The position numbers and the translations under genes were made by a program. A stretch of DNA of 64,000 nt from an uncultured Parabacteroides sp. (GTDB taxonomy: Bacteria > Bacteroidota > Bacteroidia > Bacteroidales > Tannerellaceae): positions 1 to 64,000 of the forward strand of contig NZ_CAJJWO010000008.1 in assembly GCF_905196875.1 (NCBI RefSeq). Direction: 5' to 3'. The notes beneath the pieces are model-generated. The model saw nothing but the letters and a program-made list of their open reading frames with translations. It was not told where the DNA came from and did not search any database. Numbering within the stretch: position 1 is the stretch's first letter; every line of letters begins with the position of its first letter. Positions 17,204 to 26,334 of the stretch are shown piece by piece.

Positions 17204-18589
17204 ATGAATGAAAAACAGTTATTTTTGGAATTTCTAGAAAGCGAAAAGCATAGAATTTCATTATCTTTGGGAGAGTGTCAGCTTGATTCCAAGCCTTTGG
17301 GCAGAAGCGAAGCTGGCATAGTCTTCAAGGGCCGAATGAATGGGAACGATGTTGCCCTGAAGTTTTTTCTATATAATGGGGACGATGCAGGAAAAGAAAA
17401 ATGGTTAAGTAAACTTAAAGCTAAATATCTGGTAATATCCTTGCTTGAAACGAGGAATAATATTGTTCAATATGCAGACTTTGATATGATAACCGTGCAG
17501 GGACAGGAAATCCCTGTGTTGATAATGAAACTGTACAGATGTTCATTGGAAGAATACAGGAGCATCCTTTCTGTGGATTCTTTTCTTAAGTTATTCCATT
17601 TCCTTACTAATACCGTTCAGTTCCTGCATAGTATGGGGATTATACACGGTGCCATCACCCCGCGTAATATACTGGTTGACGATCATAATGATTTTGTGCT
17701 GACAGATATTGCGATGGCAGAGAATACAGATCCGGACTATTCCGATATAACCGCCATAGGAGAAATCCTGCGATGGTATGCTTTTGGTAATACGAACGGC
17801 GATGTAACTATCAGTAAGGTTTTTCCTGCTTTGAAATTCTATGATCGTATAGTAGAACGTTGTTTGACACAAGACTCCCGTCAGCGTTTTCATACGGTGG
17901 AAGAGATGCTGGCATTTGTCGAGATCCAGAAGGAACGCGATCCGAACGACCTGTTGAAAGAGTTCAGTCTGATATGCCGTAAGAACTTTCCGAAAGAACT
18001 GCCCGAGTTTGTACACTGCTCGGACCAGAAGAAGATAAACAAACTGTTCTCCGAATTCGTCGAAAGAAAGGAATTCTTTGGAAGTAACCTTGTCTATTTT
18101 ACAGATGTCGAGCGGAATATATTTTCTCCGCAGCTATGCAAGAACGGTTATATCAAGTTCGACAATTCGGCCCAACTTCGTATCCTCGATATCTGGATAC
18201 ATAGCGATACCGATATGCGTAATGACTATATCCTTGTGCATCATTCCAATACGTCCCCTGAAAAGGTTAACGGCAAAGATGTCTATCGTTGGGCTGTCTA
18301 CGAGGACCGCACATTGATAACCTGGGAAGAGGCAATGAACGGATTTGCCGAGAGCGATGGCGATATAATAGCCCTCGACCGTACAAAGATCGAGTTTTAT
18401 AACCGGTTGCCTCGCGAAGGTTACTTTTTCATTGCATTGAACCACTTGCATAGCCTGATCAATCCGGCCAATATCGGAACGTTACGGGACTACTTTTTCC
18501 GGTTCAGCTTCAGCTATGTCAACCGATATATTCTTGAAGATATGAATAATCTGACGAAACAGCATGTGACGTCTCCCCGCAGAAAGTAA
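17204..18589 (+). CDS. Protein kinase-like protein, probable pseudokinase
   Basis: Residues 1-245 follow a serine/threonine kinase fold: a glycine-rich loop (LGRSEAGIVFKG, about 32-43), the VALK lysine at K53, a catalytic-loop equivalent HGAITPRN at 148-155, and a DFG equivalent with D168 followed by I-A. The catalytic aspartate of the HxD motif is alanine (A150), while N155 and D168 are kept. It may therefore bind nucleotide without efficient phosphotransfer. Residues about 250-461 form a second, mixed domain I do not recognise, with no signal peptide or clear membrane segment. It is cytosolic, stands alone, and is convergent with the alpha/beta hydrolase. Confidence 0.75.
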   Translation: MNEKQLFLEFLESEKHRISLSLGECQLDSKPLGRSEAGIVFKGRMNGNDVALKFFLYNGDDAGKEKWLSKLKAKYLVISLLETRNNIVQYADFDMITVQGQEIPVLIMKLYRCSLEEYRSILSVDSFLKLFHFLTNTVQFLHSMGIIHGAITPRNILVDDHNDFVLTDIAMAENTDPDYSDITAIGEILRWYAFGNTNGDVTISKVFPALKFYDRIVERCLTQDSRQRFHTVEEMLAFVEIQKERDPNDLLKEFSLICRKNFPKELPEFVHCSDQKKINKLFSEFVERKEFFGSNLVYFTDVERNIFSPQLCKNGYIKFDNSAQLRILDIWIHSDTDMRNDYILVHHSNTSPEKVNGKDVYRWAVYEDRTLITWEEAMNGFAESDGDIIALDRTKIEFYNRLPREGYFFIALNHLHSLINPANIGTLRDYFFRFSFSYVNRYILEDMNNLTKQHVTSPRRK

Positions 18590-18595
18590 ACGAAC

Positions 18596-19597
18596 TTATT
18601 TCTTTTCCATCCAGTCGAAAACCATCAGGTAGGTGTAATCACGCGATGGTTTTTCGGAGAGGATCAAGTCGTGCATGCCGTTCGGTATCGTGTCGCGGGT
18701 TACATAATCACCTAGTTTGGGAGCATACTTCTGGATGTCGTGCACATTGAGTACAATATCGGATGACAGATATTCGTTATGCCATTCACTGGTCTCCGGA
18801 AACGATTTGTCGGACGACATAACCAGTATCGGGCAATCCAGTTGCAATCCTTTTCTGACCTTTTTTTGTCCTTCCTGGATCGCCTTGATCCAACCGGCTT
18901 TTTTCGGGTGTCCGTTGATCATTTTCCAGTTTGTATCATATTCCCATTCCCCTTTGAATTGTTTCAGGAGACTGTGTGCGTATGATGCGTCGCCTTCACC
19001 CTGTACAGTCAGGTTAGGGAAGAACCGCCCTATAAATGCGACGGCCGGAATAGCCACCTTCTCCATAAACCAACCGAAGTTCCAGTCCAGGAAAGGACTG
19101 TTCAGTATCAAGCCGTCTACCGGCAGGTTATCCTTTTTGCTATCCAGATATAAGGGTGTGATCAATCCCCCGGTGGAATGTGCCATCAGCAGGATTTTAT
19201 CGTTCCCTTCCGACCGTATGGTTGCTAGCGCCGTATCGATGTCGGCAAAATATTCCGTCAGGCTTTTACAGAAGAAAGGGTTCTGGTTGGGTAGGATGGA
19301 ACGGCCGTACTTTCTCAAATCCATCGCATAGAAATTGTAGCCATGTGCATTCACGCTGTCTCCCAATTGCTTCTGAAAGAAATAATCGTTGTAACCATGA
19401 ATGTATAAAACCGCTTTCTTTACATCCGGTAGTTGCGGCTTTTTTACAAGCGTGCAGACCACTTTTCCTTCATAATCATCCGGCATCTGAAACGTCCGGC
19501 GCAGATAACCATCACCGAGTACGTCGGGAACATATTGCGCGTAAATGCTTATTGCAAAGAAAAATACCAGGGAAGTAAGAAGTAACTTGCGTATCAT
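18596..19597 (-). CDS. Secreted alpha/beta hydrolase (serine aminopeptidase S33/lysophospholipase-like)
   Basis: The 333-residue protein has a signal peptide (residues 1-20, ending SIYAQ). The alpha/beta hydrolase fold shows the oxyanion region LYIHGYNDYF, the nucleophile elbow AHSTGG with the catalytic serine near residue 142, and a late histidine in NGMHDL near residue 312. The family includes monoglyceride lipases, lysophospholipases and S33 peptidases. The substrate is not determined. It is convergent with the pseudokinase gene. A minus-strand -7 element lies 50 bases upstream, and beyond it the 22-bp repeat array. Confidence 0.85.
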   Translation of the reverse strand: MIRKLLLTSLVFFFAISIYAQYVPDVLGDGYLRRTFQMPDDYEGKVVCTLVKKPQLPDVKKAVLYIHGYNDYFFQKQLGDSVNAHGYNFYAMDLRKYGRSILPNQNPFFCKSLTEYFADIDTALATIRSEGNDKILLMAHSTGGLITPLYLDSKKDNLPVDGLILNSPFLDWNFGWFMEKVAIPAVAFIGRFFPNLTVQGEGDASYAHSLLKQFKGEWEYDTNWKMINGHPKKAGWIKAIQEGQKKVRKGLQLDCPILVMSSDKSFPETSEWHNEYLSSDIVLNVHDIQKYAPKLGDYVTRDTIPNGMHDLILSEKPSRDYTYLMVFDWMEKK

Positions 19598-19646
19598 AGC
19601 TGTTTTTCTTTTTATAACTATAACTTGTTAGCCTTTGTTCAGTCTG

Positions 19647-19654
19647 CAAAGGTA
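19647..19654 (-). promoter_or_regulatory. -7 element for the alpha/beta hydrolase gene
   Basis: On the minus strand the site reads TACCTTTG, an exact -7 consensus match. The -33 position does not show TTTG. The rest of the 406-base gap to the next gene holds the repeat array at 19739-19826 and otherwise A/T-rich sequence with no open frame. Confidence 0.5.
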
Positions 19655-19738
19655 GGAAACAACTAATAGAAAGGTGCTTGTAATCTAATCTTTTTCTACC
19701 TTATAACTAACTCTTAGTATCTGTATTTTTTTTCTTTT

Positions 19739-19826
19739 GAGCATGCTAAAATTTAATTTCGAGCTAGCATGAATTTAATTTTGAGCTAGCTCAAAATTGA
19801 TTTTTAGCATGGGCAAAAATATAAAA
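19739..19826. repeat. Four degenerate 22-bp tandem units with nested palindromes
   Basis: Units at 19739-19760, 19761-19782, 19783-19804 and 19805-19826 are each 22 bp. Three begin GAGC and the fourth begins TAGC. Each has a GCATGC, GCTAGC or GCATGG core and then an A/T-rich AATTTAATTT-type tail. The third unit is the centre of a perfect 22-bp palindrome at 19777-19798. The first and last units are also roughly complementary (TGCTAAAA against TTTTAGCA). It lies between two divergent genes. Two helical turns per unit would suit an array of protein sites. A structured-DNA or degenerate mobile-element origin is also possible. Confidence 0.8.
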
Positions 19827-20003
19827 ATACAGGAACAAAATATTAAAAGTAGTATATGTACAAACTAAAGAGTAGCGTCCGGGCAAATAAAATAATAAGA
19901 GTCAGGCTTTGTTTCGTAAAATAAAAGATTTGCGTACTTTTAGAACTTCATTGATAAATGATGCGAAAACAAACTCATTAGTGTTAATTAAATTCCTGTT
20001 ATT

Positions 20004-20627
20004 ATGGTCAAAAGGTGGTTTATTGTTTTGGGAAGTATCCTGTTTCTGTTGCCTGTGATTTCTTGCAGCACACGGGATAGTTCAAAGAAAGTTACCGAGA
20101 AAACGCTGGATGTGATTGATGGAATATCGGACGCACTGAAAGACCGGGGGGGAGAAACCGGCGAGAAAGCTGCCGATGGTTTAGGAGAAGTAGGAAAAGG
20201 CGTCGGGAAATCTTTAAGTAAATTGCTGACGAAGAATGCCGACTCGATAGGGAAAGTTGCCGGGGAGATATTAGGGAAGGGGAGTGCCGGACTTATCGAA
20301 GGACTTCAAAATACGTTGTATTCTCCGATGGAATTTGAGAACGGAAAGCAGAATTTTACGAAGGTTTCCTATCTGGGAGTATCTACGATAGATAAGAATG
20401 TCGTGATCTTTACGGATGATATTATTGAGGTCGATAATCAAGTGGAGGTGATTTGTTATAATGCTGATAATAAGCAGACCCAGATTTTACAGGCGAGTTT
20501 TCCGTATTGTTCGCAGACGTGCAAGATTATTATGAGTTTAAAGGAATTGAATCTGCTGAAAGAGGCACATCGACGAGTGGTTTCGATCAGACGCATTCAG
20601 GAAGAGTCGGTACAAGCCGCTGAATAG
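20004..20627 (+). CDS. Lipoprotein of unknown function
   Basis: The 207-residue protein has a lipoprotein signal peptide (hydrophobic residues 6-19, lipobox VISC with the acylated cysteine at residue 21). After it comes a stretch rich in Gly, Lys, Asp and Glu (about residues 28-105) that resembles amphipathic helical repeats with GKGVGKSL and GEILGKGSAG. A more ordered C-terminal part follows (about 115-200). I do not recognise a family. It is probably periplasmic or on the outer membrane. It stands between a divergent hydrolase and a phosphodiesterase, 73 bases upstream of the latter. Confidence 0.75.
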   Translation: MVKRWFIVLGSILFLLPVISCSTRDSSKKVTEKTLDVIDGISDALKDRGGETGEKAADGLGEVGKGVGKSLSKLLTKNADSIGKVAGEILGKGSAGLIEGLQNTLYSPMEFENGKQNFTKVSYLGVSTIDKNVVIFTDDIIEVDNQVEVICYNADNKQTQILQASFPYCSQTCKIIMSLKELNLLKEAHRRVVSIRRIQEESVQAAE

Positions 20628-20700
20628 TCGTTTGTTTTTTTGTGGAATGAAAGAAATATGTATATTTAAGACTTGGTTAAATCAATAAGGGAAGATAGTT

Positions 20701-21921
20701 ATGAGACGTTTTTATTATCTGTTGCTGGTTAGTTTGTGTTGTACCGGCTTGTTTGCTAAAACGAAGAAAGCTGTATATGTAATTGTCGACGGGGTTCCGG
20801 CCGATCAGATCGAAAGGCTTCATACGCCGGCTGTATTCGATATTGCTTCGAAAGGCGCTTATAGCCGGGCATATACCGGAGGGGAGATAGGCGGATATTC
20901 GCAGACGGCGACGATCTCGGCCATTGGTTACACCAATCTGCTGACATCTACCTGGTTTAATAAACATAACGTAGGCGGTAACTCCGACCTGAAACCGAAT
21001 TATAACTACTGGACAATCTTCCGGATTGCCAAAGAGCAACCGAAAGAATATAAAACGGCCATCTATTCCAGCTGGACGGATAACCGGACTGTCCTGATCG
21101 GGGAGGGGAAAAAGGAGACAAACTATCTCAAGATCGATTACGTAAAAGACGGTTACGATCTGGATACCATCCGTTTCCCGAAGAAAGAGAAGGATTTGCA
21201 TATTTTCGATATAGACGAACAAATCTCGAAAGATGCGGCAGAAGGTATCCGCAAAGATGCGCCTGATCTGAGCTGGGTGTACTTGTGGTACACCGACGAC
21301 GCGGGACATATTGCCGGTAACGGCGCTTTTTTCGACGAATATGTACGCAAAGCGGACGATCAGGTTGCCCGTATCTGGGAAGCCGTGAAATACCGGGAGG
21401 CTAATTTCGATGAAGAATGGATGGTCGTAATCACTACCGATCACGGACGCGGGGAGAATGGCCACGGTCACGGAGGACAGTCCTGGCGTGAACGTACTAC
21501 CTGGATTTCAACGAATGTGCCGGTAAACAGCCATTTTACTTCCGGTGGCCTGGCGATTACCGATATTGTGCCTTCGATCTGCCGGTTTGTCGGTTTTGAG
21601 GTTCCGCAGCCTGTCTTGTGGGAGCAGGATGGTATGCCTTTTGTCGGGGATGCCGATATTTATGATTTACAGACAATGCCTTATGACGATACGGTCGGGC
21701 TGTCCTGGAAATGTTATTCGGAGGATGTTCCGGTGACTGTTTATGCCGCCGCCGCAAATAAATTCAAAGAGGGTGGGGAAGATGAGTGGATCAAGCTGGC
21801 GACACTGCCGGCCGGAACGAAAAGTTATACGGTCGACCTGCAAGTTTTGCCGGCATCAAAGTTCTATAAGTTTGTCGTCGCTGCTCCGGGTAATCATCTG
21901 AACCGCTGGCTACAGAAATAG
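20701..21921 (+). CDS. Secreted alkaline phosphatase superfamily protein (nucleotide pyrophosphatase/phosphodiesterase-like)
   Basis: The 406-residue protein has a signal peptide (residues 1-19, ending LFAK). The metal-binding pattern of the superfamily is present: VIVDGVP near residue 27, a nucleophile region with YSQTATISAIGYTN (about 68-81), TDDAGH near 199, TTDHGRG near 243, and a histidine-rich GHGHGGQ near 253. The C-terminal about 90 residues look like a separate beta domain. It is expected to hydrolyse phosphomonoesters or diesters in the periplasm. The substrate is unknown. It is convergent with the response regulator gene, only 4 bases away. Confidence 0.85.
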   Translation: MRRFYYLLLVSLCCTGLFAKTKKAVYVIVDGVPADQIERLHTPAVFDIASKGAYSRAYTGGEIGGYSQTATISAIGYTNLLTSTWFNKHNVGGNSDLKPNYNYWTIFRIAKEQPKEYKTAIYSSWTDNRTVLIGEGKKETNYLKIDYVKDGYDLDTIRFPKKEKDLHIFDIDEQISKDAAEGIRKDAPDLSWVYLWYTDDAGHIAGNGAFFDEYVRKADDQVARIWEAVKYREANFDEEWMVVITTDHGRGENGHGHGGQSWRERTTWISTNVPVNSHFTSGGLAITDIVPSICRFVGFEVPQPVLWEQDGMPFVGDADIYDLQTMPYDDTVGLSWKCYSEDVPVTVYAAAANKFKEGGEDEWIKLATLPAGTKSYTVDLQVLPASKFYKFVVAAPGNHLNRWLQK

Positions 21922-21925
21922 CTAT

Positions 21926-22630
21926 CTAACCTTTGGTTATTAACCGGTTATTCAGAATCAGGTTGAATACGTTATCCCTTAAATTCCGGGCTACGGGGAT
22001 TTTGTGCGAATTTATGTTCAGCAGATTTCCGTCGATTGCGTTTACCTGATCGATATTTACAATGTATGAACGATGAGTCTGTTGAAAGATATCTTGTGGC
22101 AACGACTCATGGATTTGTTTCAAAGTAGTGTACACTATTTCTTTAGAAGACACCGTTTGGATGATAACATAGTTTTCCATGCTTTCGATAAAGAGGATAT
22201 CCCTGAACATAATCTTCTTTAACTGCTTGTCGCTCTTTACGAATATATAGTCGTCAGCTTCTTTCTGTTCCGTTTGTAACAGGTCATGGACCCTGTTTGC
22301 CGATTTTAGGAAGCGGTCGAAAGATACCGGTTTCAAAAGATAATCCACAACCTCAAACTCATATCCTTTAAGGGCATATTGCTCATAAGCGGATACGATG
22401 ATGACTTTAGGTGGATTCGTTAAATTTGATAATAATTCCAGCCCTGTCATCTCTGGCATTTCAATATCGAGAAAGATAAGATCGACCTGTTGCGTCTTTA
22501 ACATTGTGTTTAGTTGAATAGCATCTTCGCATTCACCGGTTAGCGTGAGGAATTCTATCTTTTCGATATATCCTCGTAAACCCTTTCTTGCCATGGGTTC
22601 GTCATCTGTAATGATACATTTTATTTTCAT
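21926..22630 (-). CDS. LytTR-family response regulator
   Basis: The 234-residue protein has a receiver domain (residues 3-118) with acidic D9-D10, the phospho-acceptor D55 in FLDIEMP and the conserved lysine region. A LytTR DNA-binding domain follows (about 130-230), with IFVKSDKQLKKI and the QTHRSYIVN segment. It is the output partner of the histidine kinase encoded 1 base upstream. The kinase-regulator-receptor order suggests it controls the adjacent outer-membrane protein or genes nearby. The target was not determined. Confidence 0.94.
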   Translation of the reverse strand: MKIKCIITDDEPMARKGLRGYIEKIEFLTLTGECEDAIQLNTMLKTQQVDLIFLDIEMPEMTGLELLSNLTNPPKVIIVSAYEQYALKGYEFEVVDYLLKPVSFDRFLKSANRVHDLLQTEQKEADDYIFVKSDKQLKKIMFRDILFIESMENYVIIQTVSSKEIVYTTLKQIHESLPQDIFQQTHRSYIVNIDQVNAIDGNLLNINSHKIPVARNLRDNVFNLILNNRLITKG

Positions 22631-22631
22631 G

Positions 22632-23672
22632 TCAGTTTGTGCTTATAATTAGTTTAGCAACAAACAGATTTTCTGTTTGTTTAATCTCTAAGTTATATTT
22701 GCCGGGATACAGAAGGTCGAGTCGCCGTTTTAAATTCTCGATGCCTATTCCTTTCCCTTTTTTCTTGTTGGTGCTTTGCGACTGGGATATTGTATTTGCT
22801 ATTTCAAACAGAATTTGTCCCCCGTCCGATTTCATTTCCAGTTGTATTCTGTATTCGCCTCTTACATATTTAAAAGCATTTTCAATCAGAGGCTGAAACA
22901 AAAGGGGATGTATCTTCCGGTCTTTCAATTCCGGGTCGAAATACAAATCCAATACAAGCCTTTCAGTCATCCGTAACTGCTGAAAAGCAATGTATGATCT
23001 CAGATAGTTTATTTCCTGCTCCATTCTCACTTCCTTTTCTATATCGTAGAGCTGATAGCGCAACAGGTCGGATAACTGCTCGATACTTTGTTTGGCTTCC
23101 CTGTTTTTGTCGTCTACCTGAAAATAAATGGTATTTAAGGCATTGAACAGGAAATGCGGGTGGTATTGCGATTTAAGGAATTTCAGTTCGGTTTCTAACT
23201 GGTCGACTTTAACCTTTTCCAGTTGAAGGTTTTGCTCGATAAAGCTTTTGAATAAAATACCATTGCGTACCAGCGTATAATATAGAAACAATAGAAGAGA
23301 TACAACCACATTGATCAGTGCCGATTCGCCCCATTTAAAAGTATCGTTCAGATTTACATAAAACTGAATAAACGTGTGTGTGATATTTAAGAGGACGAAA
23401 TTTATCAGAAAAACCAATACGTATTCTTTCCAGCTTGCTCTCTTCTTATCTTTGCTTTTATTGATGAAGTGTCTGGCTATTCTTTGATAAATATAGCTTC
23501 CTGAAAAGAAGGTGACAACGGTTATGCCCATCGCCTGTAAACGGGTTTTAAAGGCGAAGGGGGAAAACTCCCACATTTGCTCATTATAAGTAATATCTAC
23601 AACAATAAACATGCACAATGTGAGTGTTAATGCGATAAGCAGGGAATTAATCCAGTCATGCTTTAAGTTCAT
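22632..23672 (-). CDS. LytS/YehU-type sensor histidine kinase
   Basis: The 346-residue inner-membrane kinase has four predicted membrane helices (about 8-26, 46-62, 84-103, 117-137), a short coiled-coil linker (about 145-165), the HisKA-like His_kinase motif with HPHFLFNALN (H173 the likely phosphorylated residue) and an ATPase domain with LIENAFKYV and GKGIGIENLKRRL. There is no extracytoplasmic sensor domain, so it may sense membrane state or a partner protein. It lies between the receptor gene (18-base gap) and the LytTR regulator (1-base gap) in one operon. Confidence 0.94.
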   Translation of the reverse strand: MNLKHDWINSLLIALTLTLCMFIVVDITYNEQMWEFSPFAFKTRLQAMGITVVTFFSGSYIYQRIARHFINKSKDKKRASWKEYVLVFLINFVLLNITHTFIQFYVNLNDTFKWGESALINVVVSLLLFLYYTLVRNGILFKSFIEQNLQLEKVKVDQLETELKFLKSQYHPHFLFNALNTIYFQVDDKNREAKQSIEQLSDLLRYQLYDIEKEVRMEQEINYLRSYIAFQQLRMTERLVLDLYFDPELKDRKIHPLLFQPLIENAFKYVRGEYRIQLEMKSDGGQILFEIANTISQSQSTNKKKGKGIGIENLKRRLDLLYPGKYNLEIKQTENLFVAKLIISTN

Positions 23673-23690
23673 TTGTCTTTATCTTAAATG

Positions 23691-26120
23691 TTACAAACCT
23701 ATTCGTTTACTTTCTTCGATCCTGTTGGCTTTCTGAGAATTCTTTATTTCCCTGCCACGATTAAAACGGTAACCGAGCGATATTCCTATCATTCTACTGT
23801 CATTCTTTTCTTTAGATGTATAATACAGATAATTACTATCTATACTAACACGGGGACGAAGAGAGTGAAAGATATCGTTTGCGTAAATATACATACTAAA
23901 TCTGTCTTTGAACAGGTTTTTGCGAACTCCGAGTGATACAGTCCATAAAGATTTCACCCTGGTTTGTCCTTCGATCATCTTGCCACTATAAAATCCCTGG
24001 ACTTCTCCGCCCCATTCGTAAGGTAATCTAAATTGATTGCTGATATGTAACATCGGGGTGATAGCTTCATTTTTTAACGTTTTTCCGGATGCCGCCCAAT
24101 CGTATTGTTTATAAGTTAAGGAACCGTTTATGTGGGCTGTCCACCAACTAAAAGGTTGCAGGTTATTTAATCCGACTCTTAATCCGAGTGAATTGTTGCC
24201 GGATAAGTTTAGCGGCATAATCATGACACGGCTATCCTCCACCAGAAAACTTGTAGAGATCGGATCCTTTGTATGAGAGTAGAATACATTAAATGAATAT
24301 CGTTTTTTGAATAGCCATGAAATTTCTATATTATCTATTAACTCGGGTTTCAGCTCCGTATTCCCTTGTTCATATAAAAACTGATCTCTAACCTCTACAA
24401 AAGGATTCATATTTCTATAATTCGGCCGGACAATACGGCGGTTGTATACCATAGACAGACCATGATTTTCAGAAAGCTGATATTGAGCCATTAAAGAAGG
24501 GAAAAGGTCTGTATATCTTTTACTGAAAGTTGTGTCCCGGGTTGTCGAACTATAATCACTTTTGGTATATGTATTTTCTACTCGCAAACCTATTTCGGTT
24601 GAAAAGCGGGGAGACCATTTCGCGTTGAATTGAAAATACCCTGCGTTGATGTTTTCATTATAAGCAAAATTACTGCTGAGGTTGTTGTCTTCCTGCCAAT
24701 TGCCATTAATCAGGTTTTTATACAAAGCATCGCTTCCTATATTAACGAAAACGGTTTTCAGACCGGCTTTTATTCCAAATTTCCCGGACAGATCATAACT
24801 CAAATTAGTTTGTCCGCTGTATATTTTAATGTCCCCATTTGTTTTGCCGGACATTGTATCTTCCTGTAATGGTTTGATATGAGTCTGGAAAAAGGATTTC
24901 AGCAACTGATCGTCTTTCTGGTCGAATAGCTGGAAGTCGAAGGATGCATCCCATTTCCCCGCTTTCGCAAATTGGTATACCATATTGGCTCCGCCTGTGA
25001 TATTGGTGTAGCTATGATCTAATGCGCTTAATGCTGTTAGAGTAGAATCGCTTTGCGTGCTGTTATTCTTAAAGAAATCTGATATGATAACTTCGTTTTT
25101 ATCCCGGTTAAACCAACTTGACGATAGATAGGCTCCGACGGTAACTTTATCCGAAAAGTCATAATCTATTCCGGTGTTTACATAATGTCCTCTATATTTC
25201 CTTTCTATATCATTTACAAAGTCTTTTCGTAGTTCGAGTGGTTTTAGTGTGACCGGATCTATGTAATGGCCGGAGACTGTGAGTTCTATATAATCTTTCC
25301 CCCAATAATAGGAGTAATCCGCATATACGTTTAATTTGTTATGACGAAAGTTTAAGGATAAATTATCATTCCCTTTGGTATATTTTCCTCTCTCCAAACC
25401 GGAAGATACTGTCATATTTATACCTTGTTCTTTGACCTTCTTTTTTTGAATATTAATCATACCTGAACTACCTGCTGCATCATATTTTGATGATGGTTGG
25501 GATATCAGTTCGATATTTTCAATGGAGTTGGCGGGGATGGAACGCAAATAATTGACCAGGTTTTCTCCTGACAGGTAAGTTACTTTATCATTGATCAATA
25601 CTTTTGCACCTGGTTTGCCATTTAGAATGATCGATCCGTCATTTTGAACGATCACGCCCGGAAGTTTCTTTAGTGCATCCAGTATATTGCCATCCGTACT
25701 CAATAATGCGGACGACAGGTTGATTGTCATTTTCCCTGGTTCGACTTTCACTGAAGGGCGTTTACCGGTTATAGTTACAGCAGACAACATATAAGAATCT
25801 TCTTCCATAACGATGTTACCCAATTCGTTTTTTGTATTTAGTCCGACTTGTTGCTCTATGTTGCTCTTTTTTAATCCCATCATAGAAAATGAGAGGATAT
25901 AATTATCCGGTTTGAGATTAGGAATTTCAAATAGCCCGTCCAGATCAGAGATAGCGCCTGTTATGTAGGTTGAATCGGCATGGGTGATTAATAATATTGT
26001 CACACCTGCAATAGGTGTATTGTCTTTGTCTATTACTTTTCCTGATATGACGGATTGTGCGGATATACTGATAGACAGAATCAGTAATACGGCCAGGATA
26101 TACATTTTGTTGTATTTCAT
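23691..26120 (-). CDS. TonB-dependent-like outer-membrane beta-barrel protein
   Basis: From the ATG at 26120 the protein has 809 residues with a signal peptide (ending SISISAQ). A CarboxypepD-regulatory-like domain follows (about 22-105, IAGVTILLITHADS), then a plug domain (about 115-220, with VIVQNDGSIILNG) and a long barrel. The pattern fits the Bacteroidetes outer-membrane barrel family often paired with LytS/LytTR systems. The frame is open to 26177, but a consensus promoter occupies 26147-26178, so the ATG at 26120 (MKYNKMYIL) is preferred. It probably heads the operon with the kinase and regulator. Confidence 0.9.
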   Translation of the reverse strand: MKYNKMYILAVLLILSISISAQSVISGKVIDKDNTPIAGVTILLITHADSTYITGAISDLDGLFEIPNLKPDNYILSFSMMGLKKSNIEQQVGLNTKNELGNIVMEEDSYMLSAVTITGKRPSVKVEPGKMTINLSSALLSTDGNILDALKKLPGVIVQNDGSIILNGKPGAKVLINDKVTYLSGENLVNYLRSIPANSIENIELISQPSSKYDAAGSSGMINIQKKKVKEQGINMTVSSGLERGKYTKGNDNLSLNFRHNKLNVYADYSYYWGKDYIELTVSGHYIDPVTLKPLELRKDFVNDIERKYRGHYVNTGIDYDFSDKVTVGAYLSSSWFNRDKNEVIISDFFKNNSTQSDSTLTALSALDHSYTNITGGANMVYQFAKAGKWDASFDFQLFDQKDDQLLKSFFQTHIKPLQEDTMSGKTNGDIKIYSGQTNLSYDLSGKFGIKAGLKTVFVNIGSDALYKNLINGNWQEDNNLSSNFAYNENINAGYFQFNAKWSPRFSTEIGLRVENTYTKSDYSSTTRDTTFSKRYTDLFPSLMAQYQLSENHGLSMVYNRRIVRPNYRNMNPFVEVRDQFLYEQGNTELKPELIDNIEISWLFKKRYSFNVFYSHTKDPISTSFLVEDSRVMIMPLNLSGNNSLGLRVGLNNLQPFSWWTAHINGSLTYKQYDWAASGKTLKNEAITPMLHISNQFRLPYEWGGEVQGFYSGKMIEGQTRVKSLWTVSLGVRKNLFKDRFSMYIYANDIFHSLRPRVSIDSNYLYYTSKEKNDSRMIGISLGYRFNRGREIKNSQKANRIEESKRIGL

Positions 26121-26146
26121 AACTTTATTGTTTTTGATTTCTGAGA

Positions 26147-26178
26147 CAAAACTAATCCGAAGCAATACAGCTATCAAA
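26147..26178 (-). promoter_or_regulatory. Promoter of the receptor-kinase-regulator operon
   Basis: Read on the minus strand, TTTG (26178-26175) and TAGTTTTG (26154-26147) are separated by exactly 20 bp. This matches the Bacteroidetes consensus and fixes the start codon at 26120. Confidence 0.82.
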
Positions 26179-26275
26179 TTAACCTGACGAACGGAGTGAT
26201 TTACTTGATGAAAGGGAAAAAGTCCGTTTCCTGTGATTATGGAGAGTAGAAGCTTCAGGTTTAGGAGATATTGTT

Positions 26276-26283
26276 TAAATTTG
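26276..26283 (+). promoter_or_regulatory. -7 element of the first sulfatase gene
   Basis: TAAATTTG matches TAnnTTTG and lies 51 bases before the ATG at 26335. The upstream -33 element is not clear, which may mean an activator or an alternative sigma factor contributes. Confidence 0.45.
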
Positions 26284-26334
26284 CAGTCATTCGAATAACA
26301 GATCTTCTAGGGATAATCTTATAAAATAAATATC

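Noticed and set aside
19739..19826. CRISPR array for the 22-bp units
   Set aside because: The units are contiguous and degenerate without unique spacers, and no cas genes are in the window.
20677..21471. A 264-residue antisense frame across the phosphodiesterase gene
   Set aside because: It is entirely covered by the conserved plus-strand enzyme and has no recognisable domain.
26121..26177. N-terminal extension of the outer-membrane barrel protein
   Set aside because: A consensus promoter lies inside the extension, and the signal peptide begins at the later methionine.
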